From Microbacterium rhizosphaerae (lineage in GTDB: Bacteria > Actinomycetota > Actinomycetes > Actinomycetales > Microbacteriaceae), in assembly GCF_034120055.1 (NCBI RefSeq), contig NZ_CP139368.1, positions 3,348,001 to 3,412,000 on the forward strand: a stretch of 64,000 bases of DNA. Direction: 5' to 3'. A program made the translations under genes and the position numbers. Shown one piece after another: positions 1 to 8,613 of the stretch. The first letter of the stretch is position 1, and every line of letters begins with the position of its first letter. The notes below the pieces were generated by a model. That model saw nothing but the letters and a program-made list of their open reading frames with translations, had not been told where the DNA came from and ran no database searches.

Positions 1-2375
1 CTGTCGGTGATGCTGGCGAGCTCGACGTGTGTGGGCGTGATGTGAGCAACCGTCCAGAGTGCACGATTGTCAACGCCCGCCTCACGATCGTTCCGACGAG
101 TTTGGACGAGGTCGCCCTCGAGGATCCGTTGCTCGTCGCGGCCTAGTGCAATCCGCCTCGTCGAGAGCTGACCCATCTCCACGCGCTGCTGCTGGATGCG
201 CTCGTTGAGCGCGTTCGCCTCGTCGTTCGTGGCCGTGACCAGTGCCACGCGTTTGCGCAGCCCGGCCCAGTGGAACCACGCGTCGGCCATCATGCCCCGT
301 GCGGTCTCATCGCTCCCTACGCGAAGCAGATGGCCGCGCTCGCCGAGGGCGCGGGCGACGTCCTTCGCAGCGTCCGCTGTTGCGGGGTCCCGCAGGCGAA
401 GCGAGAGCGCGGCGTACTCCGGGTCGCGGAATCGGTGCACAGCCGTCAGCTCGACGACTGCGGTGCTGCGACGTGATACCGAAGCCATGGCACCAGAGTG
501 GCCGACCGGCGCCGCCTGAAGCGGATCCCCGATCATCGCAATGCCGGCGCCCGTGGCCGCGGCGACCCGGGCGAGAGCGTTGGCGGTGCGCAGGTCGACC
601 ATGCCGGCCTCGTCCACGACGATGCGGTCGCCGCGTCTCAGTGGATAGTGGAGCGGGGCGAGGTAGGTTCGACCGGTCTCCGGGTCGACATCGCCACGAT
701 GCAGCTGGACCCACTGCTCCTGACCGGCGCTGTCTCGGAACCATCGCCAGCCGTGGTCGGCGAGCAGGGCATGCAGGCTCGACGCGGATGCGCCGATCTC
801 GAGCGCCGCGACGCTTGCCGCCTTCCTGGTCGGTGCAACGACGATCATCTGTCGACCTTGATGCTGCAACGCGCGGTGAGCGATACGCAGAACCGTGGTC
901 TTGCCGGCACCCGCGGGACCCGTGATCGTGACGAGTCGATCCGTGCCGGCGATGGCGGCAGCGGCATCGAGCTGATCCCCATCCATCCCGGCACCGGTGC
1001 TGATAGATACTGCCGCGAAGAGCGCCACACTGTCGCGCGTCAGCGGTACGCCCGGCTGGCTCAGGGCATCAAGCTGTGCGCCGAGATCGACCTTGAGGGT
1101 CGCCGTGGGCAACGCCATGTATCCCTTGATGTGCGATGGTCGCGTGGCATCGTCGAGCAGGTCGATCGTGTGCTCGCGGGCGCGAGCGGTGATGTCGTCG
1201 ATGAGCTCCTGCAGCATTGCGCGCTCTTGTACGATCTCGGACGCCGCAACGGCGCGCATTGCACCGGCACGCACGTCGTACTCGCTGAAGCGCCCGCCGT
1301 TCGAAGCTGAGCGGGCATCCGCATCCGCGACTGCCCTTGCGGCGAGGAGTTCACGATCGACCGCGCCGATGGAGACAGCCGTGAGCTCGATGGGCGTGCG
1401 CGGCACGACGAGAGAAGGATCGAGCGCCGCGATCTCGCGGCGAACCGCAAGCTCCCACTCGTCCTCGTCGAGGCGCCTGGGCTTGTTCGGCCGCTGAAGC
1501 GCCCACGCCCGGCGGTCGACCTGCTGGAGGATGTCGTGGCTCGGCTGCTGCCCCGGATGGTCGGCCAGCCACTCCCCCAGGAGGCGCGCTCGATTGGTCT
1601 CGATCTGGTTTGACCGCCGCGACAGCGGCCCCACTGCATGAGCAAGTTGGGCGATCTCGCCGGCCGCGTCGAGTGAGTAGCCATGCTTGGCGAGCGCCGA
1701 GATCCACTGCGGGTCCGTGCGCGCAGCGAGTTCCCCCTCCGCGTTGACCAGGGTGTGCAACTTCATCGCCACACGCGAGTCGACGGTCGACCACTTGCCA
1801 TCGCGGCCGAGGACCTTCGCATTCAGCCACAGGTGACGATGGATGTGGGGATCGAGCGCGCGCGATCGCCGATGCTTGAGCTCAACGACCTCGATACGCG
1901 CAAGCTCCTCGCGGACGACGCCGCCGTGCCCGCGTCGCGCGTTGAGCTCGCGCTGCCACGTGAGGATGATGCGGTCGCGCAGGCGGTCCTGCAGGTCCTC
2001 GAACTCGTCCGCGAGTTCGGGGTGGAGCAGGGCGGCGATGCTGTAGGTCTTGGGTGCGTTGATCGTTCCGTCGAGGACCAGGTCAGATCGAGACGAGAAC
2101 TGCGGGATGCCGCGGGCCTCGTCCGTGATCGGATCGCGCCCCTCGATCCAGCGCCGCAAGCCGTCTTGGTCGAGCTCGTCGTGTCGGATGCGCCCGCTGG
2201 CGCAGATGAACCGCGTGACGGTGATCTCGCCGCTTGCGCCGTAGGCGACGAGAGCCTGGGCTCCGTCGGTGGTGCGCACGTGTGAATCACACGTGCCCGC
2301 GAACGCGTACCCGATCGCCTGGCGCACACCGTGGGATGCTTCGCCGCGCTTCCACCGCGCCAAGCCTCCCCGCAT
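1..2375 (-). CDS. MobF-type conjugative relaxase/helicase (TraA-like), 3' end beyond window
   Basis: The gene runs leftward off the window edge; about 791 codons are present with no stop. The ATG at 2375 is the first start after an in-frame TAG. Residues 176-182 carry the three-histidine metal site of TrwC/TraA relaxases (DPHIHRH), preceded by the N-terminal relaxase fold. Near residues 485-493 lies a Walker A motif (GPAGAGKTT), then a helicase Walker B region (VDEAGM) typical of AAA_30 RecD-like helicases. By family knowledge it nicks oriT, stays covalently bound to the 5' end of the strand and unwinds the DNA for conjugal transfer. This points to an integrative conjugative element or plasmid-derived segment extending to the left. 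The C-terminal helicase part is not visible, so intactness cannot be judged. Confidence 0.88.
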   Translation of the reverse strand, partial: MRGGLARWKRGEASHGVRQAIGYAFAGTCDSHVRTTDGAQALVAYGASGEITVTRFICASGRIRHDELDQDGLRRWIEGRDPITDEARGIPQFSSRSDLVLDGTINAPKTYSIAALLHPELADEFEDLQDRLRDRIILTWQRELNARRGHGGVVREELARIEVVELKHRRSRALDPHIHRHLWLNAKVLGRDGKWSTVDSRVAMKLHTLVNAEGELAARTDPQWISALAKHGYSLDAAGEIAQLAHAVGPLSRRSNQIETNRARLLGEWLADHPGQQPSHDILQQVDRRAWALQRPNKPRRLDEDEWELAVRREIAALDPSLVVPRTPIELTAVSIGAVDRELLAARAVADADARSASNGGRFSEYDVRAGAMRAVAASEIVQERAMLQELIDDITARAREHTIDLLDDATRPSHIKGYMALPTATLKVDLGAQLDALSQPGVPLTRDSVALFAAVSISTGAGMDGDQLDAAAAIAGTDRLVTITGPAGAGKTTVLRIAHRALQHQGRQMIVVAPTRKAASVAALEIGASASSLHALLADHGWRWFRDSAGQEQWVQLHRGDVDPETGRTYLAPLHYPLRRGDRIVVDEAGMVDLRTANALARVAAATGAGIAMIGDPLQAAPVGHSGAMASVSRRSTAVVELTAVHRFRDPEYAALSLRLRDPATADAAKDVARALGERGHLLRVGSDETARGMMADAWFHWAGLRKRVALVTATNDEANALNERIQQQRVEMGQLSTRRIALGRDEQRILEGDLVQTRRNDREAGVDNRALWTVAHITPTHVELASITD

Positions 2376-2440
2376 GCATTCAGGCTACTCGCATTCCATG
2401 TCGTTCGTAACTAGGAATCACCATTGGTGCCTGCGTGCAT

Positions 2441-2473
2441 CGCTCGTTTGCATTGCATTGCTCGTCTGCATTG
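2441..2473. repeat. 18-bp-period direct repeat upstream of relaxase
   Basis: Two 15-bp copies, CGCTCGTTTGCATTG (2441-2455) and TGCTCGTCTGCATTG (2459-2473), match at 13 of 15 positions and are separated by CAT, giving an 18-bp period. They lie in the AT-richer 136-bp gap between the relaxase start and the next gene. Relaxase genes are often next to oriT, whose nick region is flanked by such repeats, so a relaxase or autoregulator binding site is plausible. This is inference only; no nic consensus was recognised. Confidence 0.4.
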
Positions 2474-2511
2474 ATGGTTTCGTTGTCGCGGCACTCCCGA
2501 AGGGGCGTCGG

Positions 2512-3273
2512 TCAGGGAGCGAAGTAGTCCGGGAACGAGGTCCGAAAGCGCGCGCAGTCCGCCAGTGCGCGATGAGAGTGAACGTGGATGGCGGCGATCC
2601 CCGCGTCCTCATCCCGATTCGCGAGCGCATCCGCGATGGCTTGATGCTCGATGCATAATGCGGGATCGTCGACGGCGACGCCGAGGCTCAGGTGCCGTAG
2701 CCGGTCGAGGTTGATCTTCATCCCGCGCACGAACCCCCAGAGGTGGGACAATCCGGCGAGGTCGAACACGAGTCGGTGGAGCAGCTCGTCCGTCTCAAAG
2801 AATGCGTGCGCATCCCGCCGGTCGAAGGCCGCGCGGTTGAGGTCCACGACACTCTGCAGTTCGGAGACATCGACGTGGCATGCGGCGATCGCCCGCCGGA
2901 ATGCCTCAGTCTCGAGCGAGTTCCGCACGAACACCGCATCCCGGACGTCCGTCATTGAGATCGGGGCGACCTGACTGCGCACCCGCGGCACGATCGTGAT
3001 GAGGCGCTGGTCTGCGAGGCGCGTGAACGCCTCCTGTACCGGAGCGCGGCTTACGCCGAGCCACATCGCGATGGCGGCATGTGACAACGGCGCCCGGGGC
3101 TGCAGATGGAGGCTGCGGATGGCCTCGCAGAGCTCGTCGTAGACGTAGTCGGAGATGCGGCCGCGGGCTGTCGGCGGGCACCCCGGCCCGCTGCCGATGG
3201 GCTCGAGCGCATCGAGAGCCCTGGCACCGACCTGCTTGGGAACGCCGCGGCCCGCGTCGAGTAATGCCGTCAC
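2512..3273 (-). CDS. GntR-family transcriptional regulator, FCD subfamily
   Basis: About 253 aa. An N-terminal winged helix (ISDYVYDELCEAIRSLHLQP, then LGVSRAPVQEAFTRLADQRLI) is followed by an all-helical FCD effector domain with the usual Asp/His pattern. FCD regulators are dimeric repressors that release DNA on binding organic or sugar acids. I prefer the GTG at 3273, which has GAGGGGAG six bases upstream, over a TTG at 3306 in the same frame. It is divergent from the SDR remnant at 3379, which it probably once controlled, so its original target may be gone. Confidence 0.85.
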   Translation of the reverse strand: MTALLDAGRGVPKQVGARALDALEPIGSGPGCPPTARGRISDYVYDELCEAIRSLHLQPRAPLSHAAIAMWLGVSRAPVQEAFTRLADQRLITIVPRVRSQVAPISMTDVRDAVFVRNSLETEAFRRAIAACHVDVSELQSVVDLNRAAFDRRDAHAFFETDELLHRLVFDLAGLSHLWGFVRGMKINLDRLRHLSLGVAVDDPALCIEHQAIADALANRDEDAGIAAIHVHSHRALADCARFRTSFPDYFAP

Positions 3274-3378
3274 GGTGCTCCCCTCGTATGGTCGGGATCG
3301 ATGCAAGATCCGACTTGCGGACTCGTATGCACGCTCGCACCCGCCTGCCGTGACGCACTACCGAAGAAGGAGATCGCG

Positions 3379-3498
3379 ATGGAGCACCGTATCCACACGG
3401 GTCGCGTCGTGGTCGTCACGGGAGGTTCGCCGGGATTCGGGCGCGGGATCGCGCTCAAACGGCCACCCGTCGTGGCCATACGGCCACGGCGCCGATGA
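3379..3498 (+). pseudogene. Short-chain dehydrogenase remnant (N-terminal 26 codons only)
   Basis: A good ribosome site (GAAGGAGATCGCG) precedes an ATG encoding MEHRIHTGRVVVVTGGSPGF and then GRGIAL, the first strand and the TGxxxGxG dinucleotide-binding loop of a classical SDR. Homology stops at about 3456, after which the frame reads KRPPVVAIRPRRR and ends at 3498. That breakpoint coincides with the stop codon (3455-3457) of the convergent beta-helix gene, so a deletion or insertion evidently joined two unrelated loci here. Such a fragment cannot form a working enzyme. Confidence 0.75.
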
Positions 3499-5284
3499 GC
3501 GGGGAGTGGAATGGACCGGGCGCGACTCGGTCGCCCCGGGCGACGCCCATGTAGTCGTGATCCCATGCCGTGGACGTCGCGTCCGGATCGATGTAGACCT
3601 GCTGCGGGACGACGGCCACGCCGAGGGACTCCCGTCGCACCCGATCCGCTGACGCGCCACAGTCCGGATGCGACAGGAACGCCAGCCTCCATACATCGCC
3701 GACGCGCTCCAGATCCACGGCAAGCTCGGTGACGAGCCCACGGGACTCCTCGGAAGCGGTCGTCACGTTTCCGGAGAATGTACACGGTTGATCGGGTACG
3801 GACTTGTCGTACTCGGACAGATCCACGGCGTCGCCGAGGATGTTGTTCACCCAGTGGGCATCGCCGACGCTGCACACACGTCGCATCGACACCGGCAGGG
3901 TGCTGTGCGGCCGCAGGTACGGCGTTTCGCGTTCGTCGTCCCACACCTCGAGGCGGCCGAGGATGAGGTTGTGGGCGACGAGCATGCCGCGCGAGTTCGT
4001 CAGCAGGCCCCTGCGCGAGAGCATGATGTTGTTCACCAGCTGGATCGGCCCGTGGTTGACCTCGGTGAACACGTCCCGCACGTTGTCGTGCATGAGGTTG
4101 TCGACCAGCCGGGTTCCCTGCGCCATCCAGTCCAACCAGATCGCCGCCGGCTCCCCGCAGCGATACAGGTGGTTGCCGCGGATCACGACGTCGATCGCCC
4201 CGTGCAGCTTGATGCCCGCCATCTCCCAGCCGGTCCAGATGCCCTGCGCGTTGCAGTCGTGGATCTCGTTGCCCTCGATCACACTGAACGCGCAGCCCAG
4301 CGACCCGACGATCCCCACCTGACCGCAGTGGTGGATCTTGTTGTTGCGGATGACGTGGGAGCCGATTGTCTCCCGCGACCAACCGTCGCGTTCCAAGGCG
4401 TCCTGGATCGTCAGGTAGTAGCCGTCGGTCGTGCCGCGCTCGCCGTCGAACTCGTCACGGTTCTTGGCGAGAGCGATGCCCGCGCACCGGGAGTAGCAGA
4501 TCTCGTTGTCCTCGATCACCCAGCCGCGGCTCCAATACGCGGTAACCATGCCTTCCTGACCGACGGTCGGCGCGACCCAGTTCGTCGCGGCATTGCGGAT
4601 CTCGAATCCGCGCACGGTGATGTGATCTATGTGCTCGGCGGTCGGGGTGAAGACGGTGGCGCGGACCGAGACTTCGACGTCGTCGATGTTCGGGTCGGTG
4701 CCGGCGGGGAGACGGGCCGTGATCGTGGTCACACCCTCCAAGTCATAGACGGCGGGCGCGTAGGCGGCGTGCCCCTCGATGCCGGCCACTTCGACGATCG
4801 GCCGATCCTGCAATCCGTCCACCGTCGAGGACCAGCCGAGACCGATTCCGGTCTCGAGAGCATCCAGAGACGGGACTTCGGGGAGCCAGGCGCCGTCCAG
4901 AAAGATGTTCCCGCGGCGGTGGCGCCGATCGTTGCCGACGAACCAGTCGCCGTGGACGACCTCGGCGTAGGGGTTGAAGTCGCCGAAGTACCGGTTGGGG
5001 ATGACGAGCCTCCAGAGCCCGTCATCGACGCGGCTCCAGTTCTCGAAACGATCGGACCCTGTCAGGACGACGTGGTCGCTGGGTACGGCGGTGTATGTGA
5101 TGGGGGAATCCTCCGTGCCGCCGCGTGGGGGGTCGATGCGTTCCCGGTACGTGCCGGCCCCGACCAGGATCGTGTCGCCGGCGTGTGCGCGAGCGGCTGC
5201 GGCCGAGACCGTGCGCACCGGCCGCTCCGCGGACCCGTCATCTGCGTCGTCGCCTGCACCTGAGACATGGAACGTCGTGGTCAT
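3455..5284 (-). CDS. Right-handed parallel beta-helix protein (pectate-lyase-like fold)
   Basis: About 609 aa from the ATG at 5284, preceded by GAAAGGAAGTTC. The N-terminus (FHVSGAGDDADDGSAERPVRTVSAA...AGDTILVGAGTYRE) is the DUF1565/pectate-lyase-type opening. The middle repeats short Asn-rich rungs (VIRNNKIHHCG, VIEGNEIHDCN, VIRGNHLYRCG, LVDNLMHDN), as in solenoid polysaccharide lyases and glycosidases. No signal peptide is evident, so it is probably intracellular. The next gene upstream on the same strand is an FCD regulator (43 bp gap), and the sugar-acid operon lies beyond, so release of the sugar or uronic acid fed into that pathway is plausible. The substrate is unknown. The C-terminal few residues may have been altered by the SDR junction. 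Confidence 0.8.
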   Translation of the reverse strand: MTTTFHVSGAGDDADDGSAERPVRTVSAAAARAHAGDTILVGAGTYRERIDPPRGGTEDSPITYTAVPSDHVVLTGSDRFENWSRVDDGLWRLVIPNRYFGDFNPYAEVVHGDWFVGNDRRHRRGNIFLDGAWLPEVPSLDALETGIGLGWSSTVDGLQDRPIVEVAGIEGHAAYAPAVYDLEGVTTITARLPAGTDPNIDDVEVSVRATVFTPTAEHIDHITVRGFEIRNAATNWVAPTVGQEGMVTAYWSRGWVIEDNEICYSRCAGIALAKNRDEFDGERGTTDGYYLTIQDALERDGWSRETIGSHVIRNNKIHHCGQVGIVGSLGCAFSVIEGNEIHDCNAQGIWTGWEMAGIKLHGAIDVVIRGNHLYRCGEPAAIWLDWMAQGTRLVDNLMHDNVRDVFTEVNHGPIQLVNNIMLSRRGLLTNSRGMLVAHNLILGRLEVWDDERETPYLRPHSTLPVSMRRVCSVGDAHWVNNILGDAVDLSEYDKSVPDQPCTFSGNVTTASEESRGLVTELAVDLERVGDVWRLAFLSHPDCGASADRVRRESLGVAVVPQQVYIDPDATSTAWDHDYMGVARGDRVAPGPFHSPLIGAVAVWPRRVAV

Positions 5285-5327
5285 GAACTTCCTTTCAGAG
5301 AGCGTCGTCTGCCCATCGAGGGCGTGA

Positions 5328-6110
5328 TCACGCACCCTGCGCGGAGGTCGCGTGCTTCCGCATGATCGCGTCGACGCGCAGGGTGAGGTCGGATGAGCCC
5401 ACCTGCAGGTCCCGCAACGGCGTGTCGAGGTCGGCTCCATAGAAGAGCTTCGCGGCGCTGATGTGCTCCGCCATCACGCGGGCGGCGCCGGCTGCATCGC
5501 CGACGGAGATGCGCTCGAAGAGCACGCCGTGCAGTTCCGCCCCGACGACATGCTCGTCGGTGAGGCTCCGGACCATCATCTGATGCGCGAGCGTGGAGAT
5601 CGACGAGAACATCACCTGGAGCACCGGGTTGTGCGACGCGTCCGCGATCGCCGTGTGGAACGCGAGATCGAAATCCGCGGCAGTCCGGAGCGGGGCGCTC
5701 TCCAGCTCCGCGAGGGCCATCGCGAGCCGTTCGAGGTCCTCCTGGGTGCGGTTGGCGGCAGCCAGCGCGGCGGTGTTCGTCTCGAGCATTTCTCTGGCTG
5801 CGATGAGGTGCCGAGCGGTCACCAGCCCGGTCCGCGAGAGCAGTTCCGGGCTCGCACCGTCATCCTTGGGGTCCATCTCCCTGACGAAGCTGCCTCGGCC
5901 GAGAGACACCTCGATCAGCCCCCGCTCTCGAAGGACGCGCAGGGACTCGCGCACCAGGGAGCGGCCGACGGAGAACCGGGTCATCAGCTCGCGTTCCGAG
6001 GGAAGCTTCACGCCAGGAGCGAGCCGCCCGGAGACGATGTCGTCTTCCAGCGTGGACACGATGAACGGCAATCCCCAGATCTTCGATGGGGCTCCTTCGG
6101 CAGGATTCAT
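5328..6110 (-). CDS. GntR-family repressor, FCD subfamily, of the sugar-oxidation operon
   Basis: About 260 aa. The ATG at 6110 follows AAGGAGTTCCCG. The winged helix (IVSGRLAPGVKLPSERELMTR, FSVGRSLVRESLRVLRERGL) is the canonical FadR-like reading head. The C-terminal FCD domain has AFHTAIADASHNPVL and a late His (AEHISAAKLF), the usual metal/ligand pocket. It is divergent from the dehydratase operon at 6269, and a near-perfect FadR-type palindrome (6185-6201) lies between. It probably represses both directions and is induced by an aldonate or keto-deoxy acid from the pathway. Confidence 0.88.
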   Translation of the reverse strand: MNPAEGAPSKIWGLPFIVSTLEDDIVSGRLAPGVKLPSERELMTRFSVGRSLVRESLRVLRERGLIEVSLGRGSFVREMDPKDDGASPELLSRTGLVTARHLIAAREMLETNTAALAAANRTQEDLERLAMALAELESAPLRTAADFDLAFHTAIADASHNPVLQVMFSSISTLAHQMMVRSLTDEHVVGAELHGVLFERISVGDAAGAARVMAEHISAAKLFYGADLDTPLRDLQVGSSDLTLRVDAIMRKHATSAQGA

Positions 6111-6184
6111 CGGGAACTCCTTCTGGGGTGAGTGTGTCTCGGTCGAGCAGCAGTATCTGGGATCAGCGTATATGAATCTGGACA

Positions 6185-6201
6185 GACTGGTAGTACCAGT
6201 C
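6185..6201. promoter_or_regulatory. FCD/FadR-type operator palindrome
   Basis: GACTGGTAGTACCAGTC is a perfect 17-bp inverted repeat with a single central base; one mismatch away it extends to 23 bp (6182-6204). It contains TGGT-N3-ACCA, the core known for FadR-like GntR regulators. It sits in the divergent gap between the FCD gene (6110) and the operon start (6269), the expected place for autoregulation and operon control. Confidence 0.75.
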
Positions 6202-6268
6202 CGTCCAATGTGCAAGAATCAGGATCGCCAAGGTAGGTGCACCTCGGCTGGAAGCTGAAGGGAATCTC

Positions 6269-7552
6269 GTGGCGGATCGAGTCGAGGGAAGCGTGATGGC
6301 GCGCGATGTCCGTCCCGTGGATGAGCGCGGTAGCGCGCATGGGACTTTCGGGAGGATCGTCGCCATCGACACCTTCCGGCCGCGCAGCCAGGAGAGCGTG
6401 TGCTTCGTGCAGCTGCACACGGATGCCGGCGAGGTCGGGCTCGGCGAGGCGTTCATGGGCGCGTCCGCGGTCGAGGCGTACATCCACGATGTCGCCGCCG
6501 GGAAGCTGGGCGACATCGAGCAGCCGACCCCCGAACACGTCGCCGCCGCGCTGCAGCCATACGTCGGCTACCAGGGGTCGGGCGCCGAGACACGAGGCAA
6601 CGGTGCCATCGATGTGGCACTGTGGGACATCTTGGGTCAGCGCGCCGGCCTGCCCCTCGTCGACATGTTCGGGGGCGCGGTCCGCGACCAGATCGACGTC
6701 TACAACACCTGCGCCGGCCCCGGATACGTGTCCAACGCCGTCGGGCAGAGCGTCTCGAATTGGGGGCTTCCCGCAGACGGCCCAGCCGACGATCTGCAAG
6801 ATCTGGACGCGTTCCTCCATCGTCCGGCCGAGCTTGCCCGCGACCTGAAGGCCAGTGGCGTCAAAGGTATGAAGATCTGGCCGTTCGACGTGGCCGCCGA
6901 GCGCAGCGGCGGCCTGGAGATCACCGCCGCCGAGATGCGGGCGGCGCTCGACATCGTCGAGGCGATCCGCAGCGAAGTCGGGATGGACATGCACCTCATG
7001 ATCGAGCTGCACGGGTTGTGGTATCCGCGAGCGGCGCAGCAGATCATGCGCGAACTCGAACCGTACCGGCCGTACTGGGTCGAAGATCCGCTTCGTGCCG
7101 ACGCCGTCGACGCAATGATCGGCCTCCACCGCGAGGTGAACGTGCCCATTGCGCTCGGCGAGACCGGCACCGGCCGCCGGGGGCTGCTCCCGCTCATCCG
7201 CGATCGCGCGATCGATGTCCTCACCCTCGACATCGGATGGACCGGGGGGATCACCGAGGCACGCAAGCTCGCGTCGCTCGCCGACACGTACCTCACCCCG
7301 ATCGCGCCGCACGACTGCACCGGCCCGGTCTCGCTCGCGATCGACACGCACCTGGTGTGCAATGCGCCGAACGGCCTCATCCAGGAGACTGCACGCGCGT
7401 TCCTGGCGACCTGGTACCCCGAATTCACGACCGGCTACCCAGAACCCGTGGATGGTGTCATCCGGCCGACGCGCACGCCCGGCCACGGCGTGAAGCTGCG
7501 TTCCGACTTCGTCACGCGTGCGGACGTGATTCGCCGCACCACCCGGCTGTGA
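6269..7552 (+). CDS. Sugar-acid dehydratase, enolase superfamily (mandelate racemase/MLE type)
   Basis: 427 aa. Visible residues fit an acid-sugar dehydratase: K202 in GMKIWPFD, metal ligands E246 (MIELHG), E272 (VEDPL) and E298 (LGETGTG), and a general acid/base H348 (APHDCTGP). It would remove water from a sugar acid to give a 2-keto-3-deoxy acid. GTG at 6269 has GAAGGGAA upstream; an in-frame ATG at 6296 with GAGGGAAG is an equally good start. It opens a five-gene operon leading to 2-oxoglutarate. Composition matches the archaeal D-arabinose pathway, where D-arabinonate dehydratase is an enolase-superfamily enzyme, rather than the IlvD/EDD dehydratases of most bacterial Weimberg routes. 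The exact substrate is not determined. Confidence 0.85.
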   Translation: MADRVEGSVMARDVRPVDERGSAHGTFGRIVAIDTFRPRSQESVCFVQLHTDAGEVGLGEAFMGASAVEAYIHDVAAGKLGDIEQPTPEHVAAALQPYVGYQGSGAETRGNGAIDVALWDILGQRAGLPLVDMFGGAVRDQIDVYNTCAGPGYVSNAVGQSVSNWGLPADGPADDLQDLDAFLHRPAELARDLKASGVKGMKIWPFDVAAERSGGLEITAAEMRAALDIVEAIRSEVGMDMHLMIELHGLWYPRAAQQIMRELEPYRPYWVEDPLRADAVDAMIGLHREVNVPIALGETGTGRRGLLPLIRDRAIDVLTLDIGWTGGITEARKLASLADTYLTPIAPHDCTGPVSLAIDTHLVCNAPNGLIQETARAFLATWYPEFTTGYPEPVDGVIRPTRTPGHGVKLRSDFVTRADVIRRTTRL

Positions 7553-7560
7553 GCGCCACC

Positions 7561-8613
7561 ATGCGTGCGGCGCGCTTCCACGGTCGCCGCGACGTTCGCG
7601 TCGAGTCGGTGCCCAAGCCTGTTCCCGGCGCCGGCGAAGTGCTCGTCGAGGTCGAGTACTGCGGGATCTGCGGAACGGATGTCGAGGAGTTCCGCGAAGG
7701 ACCGCTGGTCGTGAATATGGAGCCGCACGCACTGACCGGCACGATGGCGCCGCTCGCCCTCGGTCATGAAGTGGTGGGCGTCGTGGTCGCGCACGGACTC
7801 GGCGTCGACGCATCCCGCATCCCAGTGGGCACTCGCGTGATCCCCGACGTCGTGGTGGGCTGCGGCGAGTGCTGGTGGTGCCGGCGTCATCAGGAGGGCA
7901 TCTGCGAACGCCAGGCGGTGCGCGGATTCAACCTCGACGGAGGCCTGGCAGAGTTCATGATCGCGACGGAGGAGACGCTCGTCGTCGTGCCGACGTCGCT
8001 GGATGCTGTCCAGGCGGTGTTCGCCGAGCCGGTTGCGGTCGCCGTCCGCGCGGTCCGCGCGGCGGGCGACCTCGGGGACGGCGCGGTCGTCGGCGTGATC
8101 GGGGCCGGAACGATCGGGCTGCTCATCGCACAGGTGGCGCGAGCGGCCGGCGCACAGGTGCTCTGCTCGGAGACTTCCGCGGCCCGCACTGCGGTGGCTC
8201 GCGCGGCCGGTTTCCGCGCAGCGGCCCCGGCGGGTTTCGCTGAGATACTGCACGCCATCTCGGACGGGCGCGGCGCAGACGTGATCTTCGAATGCACGGG
8301 ACTGGGCGCGGTGGCGGTCGCCTCGCTCGATCTCGTGCGCCGCGGAGGCACCCAGGTGCAGGTCGGGATCTCCGGCGGCACCGCGGCGATCGACATCGCC
8401 TCGTTCGTCCTCGGCGAGAAGCGACTTGTCGGAACGGCGGCGCACCTGTGGGACATCGACGTCGCCCCGGCGGTGCAGCTCATCGCATCCGGCGTCGTCG
8501 ACGTGTCCGCGCTGCCGAGCCACGTGGTGCCCCTCGAGGATGCCGCAAACGTGTTGGCCGATCCCGACCCGTCGATCTACAAGCAGCTGATCAGCCCCAA
8601 GGAGCGCTCGTGA
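7561..8613 (+). CDS. Zinc-dependent medium-chain sugar/polyol dehydrogenase
   Basis: About 350 aa. The catalytic zinc site shows CGICGTDVEEF and GHEVVG. The structural zinc cysteines are in CGECWWCRRHQEGIC. The Rossmann nucleotide loop is GVIGAGTIGLL. The likely role is NAD(P)-dependent oxidation of an aldose to its lactone, the first step of the pathway encoded around it. Two starts compete: GTG at 7549, overlapping the previous stop as GTGA, and ATG at 7561; the N-terminus MRAARFHGRRDVRVE starts like other family members, so I chose the ATG. It overlaps the lactonase gene by four bases (GTGA), implying translational coupling. Confidence 0.87.
   Translation: MRAARFHGRRDVRVESVPKPVPGAGEVLVEVEYCGICGTDVEEFREGPLVVNMEPHALTGTMAPLALGHEVVGVVVAHGLGVDASRIPVGTRVIPDVVVGCGECWWCRRHQEGICERQAVRGFNLDGGLAEFMIATEETLVVVPTSLDAVQAVFAEPVAVAVRAVRAAGDLGDGAVVGVIGAGTIGLLIAQVARAAGAQVLCSETSAARTAVARAAGFRAAAPAGFAEILHAISDGRGADVIFECTGLGAVAVASLDLVRRGGTQVQVGISGGTAAIDIASFVLGEKRLVGTAAHLWDIDVAPAVQLIASGVVDVSALPSHVVPLEDAANVLADPDPSIYKQLISPKERS

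Noticed and set aside
2269-2658. 129-codon plus-strand ORF over the relaxase upstream region
   Set aside because: Overlaps two well-supported minus-strand genes and has no domain character.
6400-8613. 737-codon plus-strand ORF
   Set aside because: Its first ~385 codons are an Arg-rich shadow of the dehydratase; only the part from about 7549/7561 is the real dehydrogenase.
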